64,000 nt of DNA from Flammulina velutipes (GCA_011800155.1 CM022376.1:2480001-2544000), one strand, 5' to 3'. Shown: positions 9,236 through 20,620, counted from the stretch's first letter. Notes: generated from the letters alone by a model not told the origin. Numbers and translations are program-made.

Positions 9236-10531
9236 ATGGAGATCGCTCCGAGTACCGAGATTTTGCTAGCCACGTCTCAGCTTCCAGAAGATATCTTTTT
9301 CGTCATCTTTCACTGGGCTGCCAGCAACGATACTGGAGAAAAGCACAACTCATTGTGTCCCTACTTCACGCCCTGGACATTGGCTTCCGTATGTCGTCGT
9401 TGGCGAGCGCTCGCGCTGTCCACACCGACTTTATGGTCGACACTTTCTCTCCCTATGAAACATATCGTTCCTCAACCTCTCGAAATCGTCCAGACAAAGC
9501 TTCACTTAGTCCTAGAGCGCTCTTCTCCATCTGATCTTGACGTGGTGATTAACGAGCAGCAGAGCTGGCAACAAAATTCTTCGCCCCTATCTCTATCCTT
9601 ACTCCTTCTTATTATCGGACAAAGCGCGGGCCGATGGCGTAGTCTGAACGTCGACGGAAGTGTTTCCTTCCTCAATGAAGTTGGATCCTATTCGTTGCCG
9701 CACCTGCGTAAGCTGGAAGTTACATCGTGGCGTAGGTACCGGGAATACCCTGTGGAGCCAGACGACGTATCCGCCGTCTTTGTGGATGCGCCGCAGTTAC
9801 GAGACGTTGGGATGGGGTATCCGATATGCTTGGATCTAGCATGGGGAAGGATTCGCTACATGACGTGTGTATCGTCCGTCCTGCCTACACTGCCTGTCAT
9901 GCTGAGACTGGAAATCCTGCACCTGGACGACTCAACTTTCGCGGAGCACAGCAACGCGTGGCAGACCCAGTCCATGACTCGTCGTGAATTTCCCAGTCTT
10001 CATACAATCCATATCAAGGGATTTGATTCTTTAAACGTTCCCTCCGCTGTTAAACAGGTTATATCTGCCCCGGTGCTGCGCACTTTCGTTTTGGACCTGC
10101 GTCACTATGAAGGCCGCCTCGATTTGGGTTTGGACGGCGTTACCAACTTGTCTATATATTCCAACGCCCCTTGGCCGGCCATTTCTACGTTCTTCACAAC
10201 GACGACACTTGTCACTGCATTGTATCTCCACGGGGCTACCGTGACATTGCGCGCACTGCAAGGGATTGGACAATCCTATTTACCGCATCTGGAGAGCTTG
10301 AGATTCGATCTTAGGATCGTGGAGACGATGGCGGAGGAGTTGTTTGGGATGTTGGAAGCGCGTGCGTGCTCGAGCTTTTTACAGAGGGTCGAAGAGATCA
10401 TTTTTGTCCGGCGCGATGTGGACGAGCCGTGCACTATCGAGACGTTGGATTTGGAGAATCAGCTGATGCAGAGATGGGATGCGTTGAAGGAGAATATCGA
10501 TGTGCGTTACGTCGAAGAAAATGTGTTTTGA
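9236..10531 (+). CDS. F-box/LRR-like protein (MEI subfamily)
   Basis: I chose the ATG at 9236 because two paralogues (29118 and 30616) start at the same place with MEI; the frame upstream crosses a likely leader intron. The 431-residue product begins with an F-box: LPEDIFFVIFHWA, then SVCRRWRALALSTPTLWSTL, which binds Skp1 in SCF ubiquitin ligases. The rest is a divergent leucine-rich region (for example LPHLESLRFDLRIVETMAEE) expected to select the target protein. The C-terminus QRWDALKENIDVRYVEENVF is shared with its paralogues. It is the first of four co-directional F-box genes. Target and role are unknown. The frame is uninterrupted, so it appears functional. Confidence 0.82.
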   Translation: MEIAPSTEILLATSQLPEDIFFVIFHWAASNDTGEKHNSLCPYFTPWTLASVCRRWRALALSTPTLWSTLSLPMKHIVPQPLEIVQTKLHLVLERSSPSDLDVVINEQQSWQQNSSPLSLSLLLLIIGQSAGRWRSLNVDGSVSFLNEVGSYSLPHLRKLEVTSWRRYREYPVEPDDVSAVFVDAPQLRDVGMGYPICLDLAWGRIRYMTCVSSVLPTLPVMLRLEILHLDDSTFAEHSNAWQTQSMTRREFPSLHTIHIKGFDSLNVPSAVKQVISAPVLRTFVLDLRHYEGRLDLGLDGVTNLSIYSNAPWPAISTFFTTTTLVTALYLHGATVTLRALQGIGQSYLPHLESLRFDLRIVETMAEELFGMLEARACSSFLQRVEEIIFVRRDVDEPCTIETLDLENQLMQRWDALKENIDVRYVEENVF

Positions 10532-10779
10532 ATCAATTAATTGTGACTTTCCAGCATGGGCGTCGGCTGGGCAATTTCGGAGCGCCAGTGATACAATTTC
10601 ATCGATCCCATCGCATATCTGCGTAATATAATTATGCGACTGTCATGTCAGTGTAATTCACTTGGTTCTATATTCCCAACGCCTCGGGACGCAGGGGTGA
10701 GGGAGTAGAAAAGCGGCCCGGGCATGAGGCGGCATGTCTGGCGCTCTCTCTTCAACCACGACGATATCTAGCTTTTTCG

Positions 10780-12450
10780 ATGTGTCTGCAAAGGTATGGA
10801 ATTTATTATCGTAATTCGATCTCATACTAATAGTCCTCAAGCAACGCGATGGCCTCGTCTGATATCAATGGCTCTTTCCGACGGTTGAATACCATCCAGG
10901 AGCGTGCTATGGTTTGCAAGCAACTTGTTTCCGAACTATCCCATTTCCTGAACACGAACGATCCTCTATATCCCGAATTCCCTGGGGACATGTACTCATT
11001 GGCCCGGAAGGGACTTGAGCTTTCCCGCGAGGATTTGCATTATTTGAATCTCGTCATTATCAACGTCGAGAGCATAGATGCTCTCGATATCGCGAGGAAA
11101 TTGCGATTCGAAATCGTGGCGTCGCTTATCCAGCTTAGCACCATCCTCCATCCCATTCGCTCCGTTCCCGACGACATCATCCTCTCTATCTTCCAGTGGT
11201 GCACGGACAGCCATGAATACAGGCCAGACAGGCCAGACAGGCCAGACGGTTATGTTGGTGATTATGGCTCCCTTGACAACCGGCATCCGTCCTGGATCTT
11301 GTCACATGTCTGCCGGCGTTGGCGCCACCTCGCGCTCACATCACCGTCTCTCTGGTCCGTCTTGAACCTGTCCGAGCATTCATTAAATCGATTCGAACAT
11401 ATCATACTTCCGCGACTTCGTCTCCAACTGCAGAGATCTGGGAACGCACCGCTTGCTGTCGTTATTGACGATGATGCACCTTGTGCAATGGTGTTGCAAG
11501 GCCAAGACCAGATAGTGTCCATTTTGCGATCCACGACGCATCGTTGGTGGTATCTGAAGCTAAGCATCCAGCTACCAGCTGATGTCTACGATGACGATGC
11601 CGTTTTCAAAGGGTGTTCCTTCGCCAGCCTCACGCATCTGGTTGTGAGGAATGACCCCGACAGCAGCGCATTTGATATCCCCGTCAAGGCTTTTTGCCGC
11701 GCTCCCCTACTCACCCATGTTTACTCGTACGGGGAGTACAATATAGACGTCGATTGGGGAAACGTCAAAGTCTACAGGACATGTTTGTTCTGCCTCGCCG
11801 GGTTTTTTGAGTTGTCCTCGCTGCAGACGCTGACCGTTGATGCAACGGACGACTACGAGCGACACCTCATGACCTTCCAAGGACATCCGCCCATTGAGTT
11901 GCCACGCCTCCTCACCCTTGTCTTATATTTGGAAGACCCGCTGATTCTGAACCATCTTACCATGCCATTACTGGAAACCCTCCATCTGCAACTCTCATAT
12001 TATAACCCCAGCGAAGTTCCCGACCTCAGACAGTGCTCGAGCCGTCTTCGAAATCTATCCATCGCCTCGGAGCACAGGGGAAACCCCCAGCTTCTAGTTT
12101 CGCTCTTTGCAGGGGCACCGTATGTTACGTCCCTTTACCTTGAGGACAGTCTGCCACCGAGTATGGCAATCCTTCGTCTGAATGGGACGCCGGATGATCT
12201 CTTTCCGGAATTGGAGAGCTTGAGACTCGACGTGTCGGCATTGAAGCGCAGTGGAGAACACGAGGAGGTGGAGAGACTAATTCAATCCCGTCTCTGCGTT
12301 CGCGAACCGAAAATGAAGGAGGTAAGATTGATTGGTGATATGGGCTTGGGACATGATCAGTATCTTGCTGCTTGGGAAGCGACCTTCCAAAAAGTTCGCT
12401 CTTTAGGGATCAAGGTTATCTCCACAATTACGAACCAGTTTGATACGTAG
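10780..12450 (+). CDS. F-box/LRR-like protein, two exons with 14-nt first coding exon
   Basis: Proposed CDS: join(10780..10793, 10842..12450), 540 residues starting MCLQS. Exon 1 is ATGTGTCTGCAAAG; the 48-nt intron runs GTATGG to CAAG with a TACTAAT branch site. The same phase-2 mini-exon occurs in paralogues at 12569 and 32082. The F-box is HPIRSVPDDIILSIFQWC plus SHVCRRWRHLALTSPSLWSV; an N-terminal helical region (TIQERAMVCKQLVSELSHFL) precedes it and a leucine-rich region follows. The DNA at 11221-11247 has three tandem copies of a 9-bp unit (AGGCCAGAC), adding RPD repeats that its paralogues lack. A degenerate GGCCCGGGC box at about 10701-10723 resembles the element shared upstream of the other members. 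Confidence 0.82.
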
Positions 12451-12513
12451 ATGTCCAAAATGTAGTTTTGTTCTAGTTTTGTGCAGCACCGTCTTGTCTA
12501 ATGGCGCACGTTT

Positions 12514-12540
12514 GGCGTGGGAAAGATCTCCGGCCCGAGA
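12514..12540 (+). promoter_or_regulatory. Shared upstream element of F-box genes (copy upstream of 12569)
   Basis: GGCGTGGGAAAGATCTCCGG followed by CCCGAGA, 29-55 bp upstream of the proposed ATG. The same pattern lies at a similar distance upstream of the F-box genes starting at 19918, 23420, 32082 and 39318. Confidence 0.55.
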
Positions 12541-12568
12541 ACACGTTCCCTTTCAACGTCGAACTGCG

Positions 12569-14223
12569 ATGTGCCCACAGAGGTAAGTTACGAAGGGTTG
12601 CAAGCTTTGTTGATCTTAACGAATACTAATAAAATTCTAAGTAACACACAGTGGTCTATTGACATTTCCTTCGCTCTCCAACAGTTGCAAGCTGTCCAAG
12701 AATGGTCTCAGGTCGTCAACCAACAACGTCTCATCAATCTAGCACCCTTCATCAATTCAAACGATCCCATCTATCCCGATTTCTTTGGTAGCATGCACTC
12801 TCTTGCACAAGACGGGTTCTCGGACTCCCGTGATCATTTACAGCACTTGGATGACATGATTTACGATTTCGAGGAGGCCCTTGAAAGCGCGAGGGAGACA
12901 CGACTGGAGATGGCAGCATCATTTTCTCAATTCCGCTCCATTCTCCATCCAATACGCACACTTCCAGACGACACTCTTCTCTGTATCTTCCAATGGTGCA
13001 CGGATAGTTATGAACATCAGGAATATCGATATGGCTCGCTTGATAGCAGGCACCCATCCTGGACGATATCCCATGTCTGTCGTCGCTGGCGTCATCTTTC
13101 CCTCGCGTCACCATCTCTATGGTCCATCGTGCACCTCTCCGAGCGTACTTTGGATGACTGGTACCGACACAAGGATACAGTCCTCTCACGGCTTAATCTC
13201 CAACTACAGAGATCTAATAGCATGCCGCTCGCGGTCACCATTGGTCAGGTAGGTTGCTGCTCATATTTGTTGGATGGGAAGGACGGTCTGGTATCTCTTT
13301 TGAGATCTACAACAAATCGTTGGAGGTCTCTGAGGGTATGTTGCCAGCCATTGATTTCTGGATTCGACGACAATGCCATCTTTGAGGACTGTTCCTTCGA
13401 CATTCTCTCACATCTGTATGTGGAACATTTCCACAAGAATGATGAGATTATCTCCCTCACTGCCTTCCGCGATGCGCCGCGCCTGACTCACGTTTCCTCC
13501 GTTGGGCACTTCCAAATAGACCTAGACTGGGACAAGATAGAAGTCTACATGGCCAACACGTTCAGCATTTCCCAGCATTCACAGTTTCCATCCATTCGAA
13601 AACTAACCGTGAACGCTCCTAGACGGGCGAAGGGACTCGGGAACTTTGGCAGCTTGGCTCCCATCGAGTTTCCACGGCTCCGTACCCTCGTTTTGTCATA
13701 CCCCGACCCATCTATTCTAAATCGTCTCTCGATGCCATGCTTGGAAACTCTCCATTTGCGACTACCCCCTCCCGAACTGGGCTATCCCGACCTTCGCCAG
13801 TGCTCGCAACACCTACGGAAAATATCCCTCCTGTCGAAACAAATGGTAGATGAGCAGCTACTCATTTCCTTCCTTGCGGGAGCGCCTCATGTCACGGAAC
13901 TTTACCTTGACACCAATCTGTTATTGAAGACGACAATTTTTCGGATGGCCCGGGATGGAGTGAATGGTCTTTTTCCGTGTTTGGAGAGCTTGAGGGTGGA
14001 TGTGTCGGTGGTGTTAGATGAAGGAGTCGTACCGGAGATAGAGGCTATCATAAAGTCTCGACTTTTTGTGCCTAATCTTAAGATACGGGAGCTAAGGTTG
14101 GTTGGGATGGTCGCTCGTTCTTACTGCGCAACTAATATCACTCGGGGTCATGTTGAGGCAATGGTCGAAAGATTGCGCTCTTTAGCCGTCAAGGTTATCT
14201 ATACCGATACGAACGACTTCTGA
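12569..14223 (+). CDS. F-box/LRR-like protein, two exons with 14-nt first coding exon
   Basis: Proposed CDS: join(12569..12582, 12642..14223), 531 residues starting MCPQSNTQ. The donor is GTAAGT, a TACTAAT branch site lies at about 12624 and the acceptor is CTAAG at 12641. This start was preferred over an in-frame ATG-less extension back to 12517 because it matches the MCLQSN start of the neighbours. The F-box reads HPIRTLPDDTLLCIFQWC and SHVCRRWRHLSLASPSLWSI. The leucine-rich remainder includes MPCLETLHLRLPPPELGYPD, a segment repeated in paralogues. Predicted SCF substrate adaptor; target unknown. Confidence 0.82.
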
Positions 14224-14450
14224 TATTTACATAGAGATATTTTTGTATCGAGACTCGAGTCGGTATCAAAATATGGGCTGCTGGTAGCGGCACTCGGGCC
14301 GGAACATCATTCTTTTCTTCCCTTTCAATTTCCATTTGCCACCGACCTCGCATCGTCGTAAGTCGTCTCTAGCCCTCGTCTCTATCTCTCTTACGATATT
14401 TTAGTGCCTCGGGATGGATGTCGTTTGGTGTGTAAACGCATCAACCTTGA

Positions 14451-15842
14451 CAGCGATGGAGAAATCTGAATGATCATTTTGACAGTTCTTCGCCAGCTTC
14501 TCCACCTATCTGCACTATATACTCCCTCTGCGATGATATACTTTCTTCCATTTTCCTCTGGTGTAATCAATCTCGTCCTCATCGCCCCGACACTAGTGAT
14601 TTCGACTCTCTGTCTTCAAACGCGTCGCCTTGGGTGTTATCCTACGTTTGTCACCATTGGCGTACCCTCATTTTGTCATCCCCCCTGCTATGGACTACTA
14701 TCGAGCTCGACATCCCGGAATATGTCGCTTTCTATCCAGGCCCCGGCACGCTCGCAGCCAAATTAAAATTATTCCTGCAACGCTCTAGGAGATTGGAACT
14801 CAGCGTCAGGATTTATGACTCAAAGCAGAAAGTTTACGACAGCGCGAGATACGAGAGGATCAGGGAGCTGCTATGCTCCGATTCCATCATCCCTCTGCTT
14901 CTTCCTACGACCAATCGATGGCGTCATCTGGAGATGGCAGCGTTCATGGACCTCGTTGAAGAATTTGAGGGATACCCATTCAAGCGTCTTCGATCCCTTT
15001 CTGTATCTCAGAACGATGACGATCCCATTACCTTCATCCAAAATACCCCTTCACTGACTGAGCTGAAGATAACAGGCCAGGTGGACATCGACCTTTGGCA
15101 ATGGGGCGGAATACAAACCTTTACCTCGGTAAAATGCACTCTTCCGTATTCCCTTCCCCAGATGGTTGGTTTGCGGGTGTTGAACCTGGAACACGCAACT
15201 ATGGATTTGGCCTCGTTCCCACCCTCCTTCGTTCTGCCTTCACTCCACTTCATTCGTATGCAAGTGCATCACCAGGACGATCTTCTCTCCGATCTTCCCG
15301 GATGTTTATGCGCTCCTGCTCTTCACACCCTTGAACTGATCATCTGGAACTCGCACGATAGGCTTTCGGACCTTCATTCCACTCATTTCCCCGCGTTCGA
15401 CACCATCGATAATGTGGTCAACTTGTCCATCGACTTTGAATGCTGCACAGACGACGCTATGCCATTCCTGAGCACGATACCCTCCGTCACCTCCCTCTAC
15501 CTCGGCCCTGACACCGCCACGCCAGCTGTTATCGAGGTGATCGAATTTGGCGCATTACCCAAATTGAAGAAGCTGTGTTTGCATATCTCTACGCTGCGAA
15601 TGCACACAGAGCACTTCATAATTATGCTCGAGTCTCGAACTCGTCGCCCGGGCGCTGCTATCACCGAAATCCAATTTTCCAGACTCCGTCTCAGCGTCGA
15701 GATGGGGGATACCAACTCGGGAGATGCTGGGTTTGAATCGCTGTCGAGGGAAGCTCTCGCGTTAGATGAAGAGCTTGGGAATAGGTGGGAAGCACTTCGG
15801 AAGAGCGTGAATGTCAGTTTTATCGAGAGACATAGCTTTTGA
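14451..15842 (+). CDS. F-box/LRR-like protein, start unresolved
   Basis: The frame is open from 14451 (after a TGA) to 15842. An F-box is visible before any in-frame ATG: SLCDDILSSIFLWCNQ near 14523-14570, then SPWVLSYVCHHWRTLILSS and SPLLWTTI. The true start probably lies in an upstream exon that I could not place. The C-terminus (NRWEALRKSVNVSFIERHSF) groups it with the MEI subfamily at 9236 and 29118. The leucine-rich region ends in a longer loop than in those paralogues (GDTNSGDAGFESLSREA). SVCRRW is changed to YVCHHW here. Confidence 0.7.
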   Translation, partial: QRWRNLNDHFDSSSPASPPICTIYSLCDDILSSIFLWCNQSRPHRPDTSDFDSLSSNASPWVLSYVCHHWRTLILSSPLLWTTIELDIPEYVAFYPGPGTLAAKLKLFLQRSRRLELSVRIYDSKQKVYDSARYERIRELLCSDSIIPLLLPTTNRWRHLEMAAFMDLVEEFEGYPFKRLRSLSVSQNDDDPITFIQNTPSLTELKITGQVDIDLWQWGGIQTFTSVKCTLPYSLPQMVGLRVLNLEHATMDLASFPPSFVLPSLHFIRMQVHHQDDLLSDLPGCLCAPALHTLELIIWNSHDRLSDLHSTHFPAFDTIDNVVNLSIDFECCTDDAMPFLSTIPSVTSLYLGPDTATPAVIEVIEFGALPKLKKLCLHISTLRMHTEHFIIMLESRTRRPGAAITEIQFSRLRLSVEMGDTNSGDAGFESLSREALALDEELGNRWEALRKSVNVSFIERHSF

Positions 15843-15982
15843 TTGACGTCGTCAGTTCTGGATAATTTTGTACGGACATATCGCCTTCGTTCGCAAAAAT
15901 TATGATGAGAATAGAGTATGCACGAGAAGACGCAGTACAACGGGCAGTTGAATACATGATGATTTTACAGAGGAAAGCTTGT

Positions 15983-16456
15983 TCAACAGTCTATCGTTGC
16001 CTGCAATTCTCCATCTGCCGATAGGTAGAGGTGGCGTCTACGCCACCGGTAATGGATGCGATGGAGGAACCAACGAGGCTCCTCTTTGAAATGAAAGAAA
16101 GCCTTGAACTTCTCGACAACCTCTTGCTTGCGGACCTTATTTCCATTGGTATACGAGTTCGTGAGTATCAGCGCTTCGTATTTCCTTGCCTTGGGGTATG
16201 TGGCGGGGGATAATGATGGGCGCCACCGGGGCCTGATCTTCAGCTTCTTCACGAAGTAATCACGGACAAGGTTCATGGTGATTCGAACATCCATGTACTC
16301 CTCTCCGTCATCTATTCCCATCCCGACGAGCTGGGGATAATGGGTTTCGATGAAGTCACAGAACTCTTCGTTCGATATTATCCAGCCGTATACGAATTTT
16401 GGTGGAGTATAGTGGATGCCTTTGTGTGGTTTCAGGCTGTCTGGTAGAGTAGACAT
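15983..16456 (-). CDS. Hypothetical protein
   Basis: 157 residues from ATG at 16456. The composition looks like a real protein (SLKPHKGIHYTPPKFVYGW, EEYMDVRITMNLVRDYFVKK, basic C-terminus), but I recognise no family. It is oriented against the F-box gene at 14451 and ends 140 bp from it. Upstream exons may exist because the N-terminus is short and starts close to a repeat-free region. Confidence 0.5.
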   Translation of the reverse strand: MSTLPDSLKPHKGIHYTPPKFVYGWIISNEEFCDFIETHYPQLVGMGIDDGEEYMDVRITMNLVRDYFVKKLKIRPRWRPSLSPATYPKARKYEALILTNSYTNGNKVRKQEVVEKFKAFFHFKEEPRWFLHRIHYRWRRRHLYLSADGELQATIDC

Positions 16457-16854
16457 CGTCTCGATGAAGTCAACCGCGGCTTGGACGCCATTCTATCGTC
16501 TGCGTGAGCGGAAGCTATGCATTCAATTTGTGACACACTTTGAACCCCATGGACCGTTTATCAGCCGGTGGTTGAAGATCCTCAGGGAGAGCTTCGTAGA
16601 GCATCGATTGCGACATTAGTCCAATGATGATAAGTAACGAGGCGTTGATGACGGAAGGAGGATAAGATGTACTCAACCCATCTCAAGCATGTGACAATAT
16701 TTGTTCTTTGTTCTAATTTCGAATTGTCGTTAGTCTTGCGAGGCTCATTGTTGTCACATTGGAGGAACTCCCGTTTCCGATTGTTGAAGTCAAACGTCGG
16801 GAAATCGGCGGCCTAGAGGAAGGAGCTGACGACTTGGTGGATGTCGCGCAAGCC
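16457..16854. other. Intergenic or unresolved exons
   Basis: Short frames only. A TCGTTAG acceptor-like site near 16732 could belong to an upstream exon of the next frame. Confidence 0.3.
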
Positions 16855-17127
16855 ATGGATGAGACACGTCCTCAGGTGCATGAACAGTTGACGGCTTTGT
16901 GGCGGGAACTCCAGGTTACATTCGTATTGACGTTCGTTGGGAAGTATTTCTCCTTTTATAAGATGAAATACGGAGAAACGAATGTCCCGTTCAGAAGAGG
17001 AACGAAACACATCTCTTGTCTGCTGAACGAGGATGAAACTGACTTCAGCGATGCTTTTCAGAGACAGTGGAAGCAGATGATGAATACGTACGATATTGAT
17101 ATTATACCCGGTTTCCTTCGTGTTTAA
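16855..17127 (+). CDS. Hypothetical protein, probably 3' exon of a longer gene
   Basis: From the ATG at 16855 the frame encodes 90 residues (MDETRPQVHEQLTALWRELQ, then VGKYFSFYKMKYGETNVPFR, ending PGFLRV). The frame is open upstream to about 16740 without another ATG, which suggests a spliced N-terminal exon. No domain recognised. Confidence 0.35.
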   Translation: MDETRPQVHEQLTALWRELQVTFVLTFVGKYFSFYKMKYGETNVPFRRGTKHISCLLNEDETDFSDAFQRQWKQMMNTYDIDIIPGFLRV

Positions 17128-18218
17128 TTCCTATCAAATGTGTATGTAGTGTCATGATGATACATACCCTCTCGAAATGTCATTTCTCCAGATTGAAGCG
17201 ATTTTGACCGACCAAGGACCAAGGTTAGATGATGCCATGTAATGGCGTCCTTGTCGTAAATCTCCAGGCTCGGTTCACCTCTAGCTTGCATGCGCATTAT
17301 GGCCTATCGACGAGATGAATTCAAAGCCCCCAGCTCCAGAGAAACGGATCACACCTTGGGATGCGCCGATGAAAACGGCAGAAAAAAGCAGTTGATGGGC
17401 CAATCTGGTCCGGAGGCGTCGTCCGAGTCGTTGTGGAAGCTAAGGAAGTCGTCTTGCCTTCAGGTCTGAGGGGTAGGGTAAGATGATCGCGGTGACTAGG
17501 TGTTGTTCCTACGTATTTAGCAGGCCCATATATGTTAGCCCGGAGCAGGAGCTGAGTACGTCCATCGTCCATGCGCATAGGACAAAAGAGCCCGTAAGTC
17601 GAAGTCGAAGGTGAATGCGACGCGAAGGAGACAGTGCAAATTTTCCAGGTCGTCGATACGATACATACAGCTGAAAGACCGAAAGAGGCTGAATTCACGC
17701 CCACAAACAAGAAGGTGGTGGTACTTAAGAAAAAGAAACAAGACGGACCCTAACCCTATTCACAAAATGCCGAGGTGCCGGATTTGAGAAGTGCGCCACA
17801 TGTAATGAATACTTCTATGGCCACTCAAAGATGCTCGTCCACAATCTATAAGGTCTCGATGTTTATTTCAAGTGAGAGTGTGCGATCAAGATTGAGCCAT
17901 CTTCCCGCCAAGGGTTTCAACTCTTCGCCACAGTTGCGTGTTCGTTTGGACCCGTGCAAGATAACTAATATTGATTGCTCGTCCAGAAGGTGTACAAGTA
18001 AAAGACGACGGTCGGGATCAACATCCACCGGCGCTGTGTTTACGTCCGACGACGAAGGACAATGTCCTTATCCCCTTCCACGGAGAAGTGCATAGCCAGC
18101 GAGAATATGAGGGAAGACGGACACATGTACAGCAGCGCCTCTCGTGCCTCATGACTCTTCCCACAGCAAGCAGCATAAGCATTATATCACGATACCCAAG
18201 TTATGAACTACGTAGGTA
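17128..18218. other. Intergenic with a dispersed repeat
   Basis: No supported gene; open frames on the two strands overlap and lack motifs. It contains copy C of the GGGTTAGGG-bearing repeat (17700-17812, reverse). Confidence 0.4.
17700..17812 (-). repeat. Dispersed repeat with GGGTTAGGG core, copy C
   Basis: On the minus strand it reads ATGTGGCGCACTTCTCAAAT, then CCGGCAC, then AGGGTTAGGGTC and ACCACCACCTTCTT. Copies A (25220) and B (36120) share these blocks in order. Confidence 0.5.
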
Positions 18219-19918
18219 TCAAAAATCGATTTCAGCGTTGGTAGAAACAACCTTGACGCCTAACGAGCGTATTCTCTGGAAAGTCGTCTCCCAATCAGTT
18301 TGCCTGCGAGAGTGATAATAAGGGAAAGTAGAAACACTAAAGTATGTCCCAGCCGCATAGCAGTGCTGCATGTCAATCCTGAACTCCTTCAACTTTGGAA
18401 GAGGCACATTGAGGCGAGATTCAATGGTTGCCAGCACATCTGTATGTGCGACGCCAAACCACCCCGAGGGGTTCAATGTCAACCTCTCCAGACACGGGAA
18501 AAGATCGTCTGTCCCATCCATCCGCAGTAGCCTCAGAAACGTACTGTCTCCCAGATGAAGCGACGTTACGAGTGGACATCCGGCGAAGAAAGGAAGGATA
18601 GACTGGACATCAGCCAGGATATCTGAGATGGAAATCGATAGGTTTCGTAGATGTGTGAATCGACGCATGTCGGGGTAATCGACGGTCTGGGAGAATGAAT
18701 GCGTTATTTCGAGGGATTGCAAGCATGGCATGGACAGATGGTCAAATATGTTGACGTCGACATCGTAGGAAAGAGTGACGCGGAGGGTATGGAGGGTTGG
18801 TAAGGAGATATGTGGAAGCTTGTCGTAAAAGCCACTAGATGATCTGTCTCGGCTTGTGTGTAGTTCGTCCAGAGTCAATTGCTGTAGCGATGATAGTTTG
18901 GATAATGAATGACGAGGAAGGCGGTCGATGCATGTCCTATAGGAGATGATGTTATTGCAATCAATATCCAATTTGATGTCATACGAGCGAATATGAACGA
19001 GATTAGGTGCATTCCGAAAGGCTGTGAGGACGACGGCGTTGCGGTAGAGGTGTTCGTTATCGTCTAAGACCTTCAAAGACTTGAGATTGCGGAAGGAGCA
19101 ACTCCAAAAGACTGAATCATCGTCGGAAATTCCACCTCCTGCGCAAGCACTCATGGAGAGACTCTCCCAACGAGCCGTTGTGGATCTCAGAAGCGACAAA
19201 AGGTTTCCCCTTTTGAGGACAGATGCGCAATAGTCAGATGGGCTGTTGCCGATCGTGACAGAAAGAAGCGCGTTGCGAGATCTCTTCAGATAGAGATCCA
19301 GCCTGGAAACGATGGCATGTTCCCGTGCTTGCGGCCCGTGAGGCTCCCGAGGGGAGATGCGCACGATGGACCATAGGCGTGGTGATGCGAGGGCGAGTCT
19401 ACGCCAACGACGACAGACGTATGATAGCTGCCAAGATGGGTATTCGTTGTCAAGGCATCCATAATCACGCCACTCCTCCTCGTTTTCATAGTAGAGGGTA
19501 CACCACCGGAAGACGAGGAGGAGGATATCATCGGGGAGGGAGCGTATGGGATGGAATATGGTTTGGATCTGGCTTGTAGCTGCCAAGATACCCTCCCGGG
19601 TTTCCTTCGCGCCTTCCAGGATGTTCTCTAGATCCAGAATGATGTGATCCAAAGAGGACAGATCTGCGTCTGCGGTGGTCTGTGTCGGGCGCGGTGCGAG
19701 GGATAAGGATGCAGGATAGAGAGGATCGTTGGTGGTCAAGAAAGGCGTCAAATGGGGATTAGAAAAGTATTGTTTGTAGGACATGGTTCGTTTCTGGATA
19801 GCTTTTAATTGTAGCAGAAGACAATCACCATCGGCCGAGCACGTTGAGTTGCTTTCAGAAGGTTACTATGTTGCAGAAACATCGAATTCAGGAATGCCTC
19901 ATACCTGTGTGAAGACAT
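18219..19918 (-). CDS. F-box/LRR-like protein, MSS subfamily, two exons
   Basis: Proposed CDS: complement(join(18219..19851, 19905..19918)), 548 residues starting MSSHSNSTCSADGDC. The first coding exon is 14 nt (ATGTCTTCACACAG) with a GTATGAGG donor and a CTGAAAG acceptor; the 53-nt intron interrupts codon 5 in phase 2, exactly as in paralogues. The protein has an N-terminal helix (LLLQLKAIQKRTMSYKQYF), a TNDPLYP motif, an F-box (HPIRSLPDDILLLVFRWC; SYVCRRWRRLALASPRLWSI) and a long leucine-rich region. Predicted SCF adaptor of unknown target. Its promoter element lies inside the residual deaminase fragment upstream. Confidence 0.84.
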
Positions 19919-19936
19919 TTTCCCGATAGGTTATGG

Positions 19937-20464
19937 CTAACGATGCGAATGGGAACGTGTTGATTTTCCTCGCGCCGGAATTCTTTCCCACGCTATACAC
20001 GTTCCGAAGAGAGGCAATGCGAATTTACAACACTGGATATCAGCTCTGCTGCCGTCGTCTTGGGAGGACAGACTGCTCAGGTCGCTGATACAATTGCAGC
20101 TGGTCTTGCCCTCGAACATGTGCTTGCTCAGGATATTCTTGGCGAAGTCCTCCTTGGACTGCTGTGCATAATCGAAGCTGGTAATTTCCCCAACCAACTC
20201 AATCGCGTATTTTGCTGGATATGTGTGACGGAAACGTTCGTAGTGAGAATGATGGTGAAGCCTTGAGAGGCACAATGCAATGCGGCCGCCACACTTTGTT
20301 TGTCGGAAGAAAGAAAGCCAGTTGAGAGTGAGCAAGAGTTTGTCTGGGTGCTCTGGCATTCTCTCGCCGGGTCTCGTCTCCCCGCCTTGCATCACGTTGA
20401 CCCGCGATGCTGCGAGCAGCTTCTGACTTGCAACGCAAGAGTATTGTTGATCTGAGATTGACAT
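19937..20464 (-). pseudogene. Truncated OTT_1508-like deaminase paralogue (N-terminal fragment)
   Basis: ATG at 20464 directly follows a 47-nt leader intron (GTGAGT donor at 20511, GGTAG acceptor at 20465), as in the full-length deaminases. The first part matches their N-terminus: SQKLLAASRVNV and LLLTLNWLSFF correspond to SQKLYA..VNV and LLILNWISFC. The match fades after about 110 residues, and the catalytic HxE/CxxC part is absent. The tail of the frame (WERIPARGKSTRSHSHR) is in fact read through the promoter element of the F-box gene starting at 19918, so the fragment appears cut by the duplication that placed that gene here. Confidence 0.65.
19968..19995 (-). promoter_or_regulatory. Shared upstream element of F-box genes (copy upstream of 19918)
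   Basis: On the minus strand AGCGTGGGAAAGAATTCCGG then CGCGAGG, about 50-77 bp upstream of the ATG. Confidence 0.5.
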
Positions 20465-20620
20465 CTACCAAATGTTGTCAATGCTTGGTAAATAGGATTG
20501 TCAAGACTCACTCCGATGGGAAATGATGAATTGAGAGCAAGAATGCGATGCTTCTTCGAGTGAACATCGCTGGGTTTGAAACCTTGAAGACGCGTGCTGG
20601 GCGCGTTGAGCGTTCCCGTC

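Noticed and set aside
17321..17741. Minus-strand frames of 68-129 codons
   Set aside because: They overlap each other and the GGGTTAGGG repeat; no support for coding.
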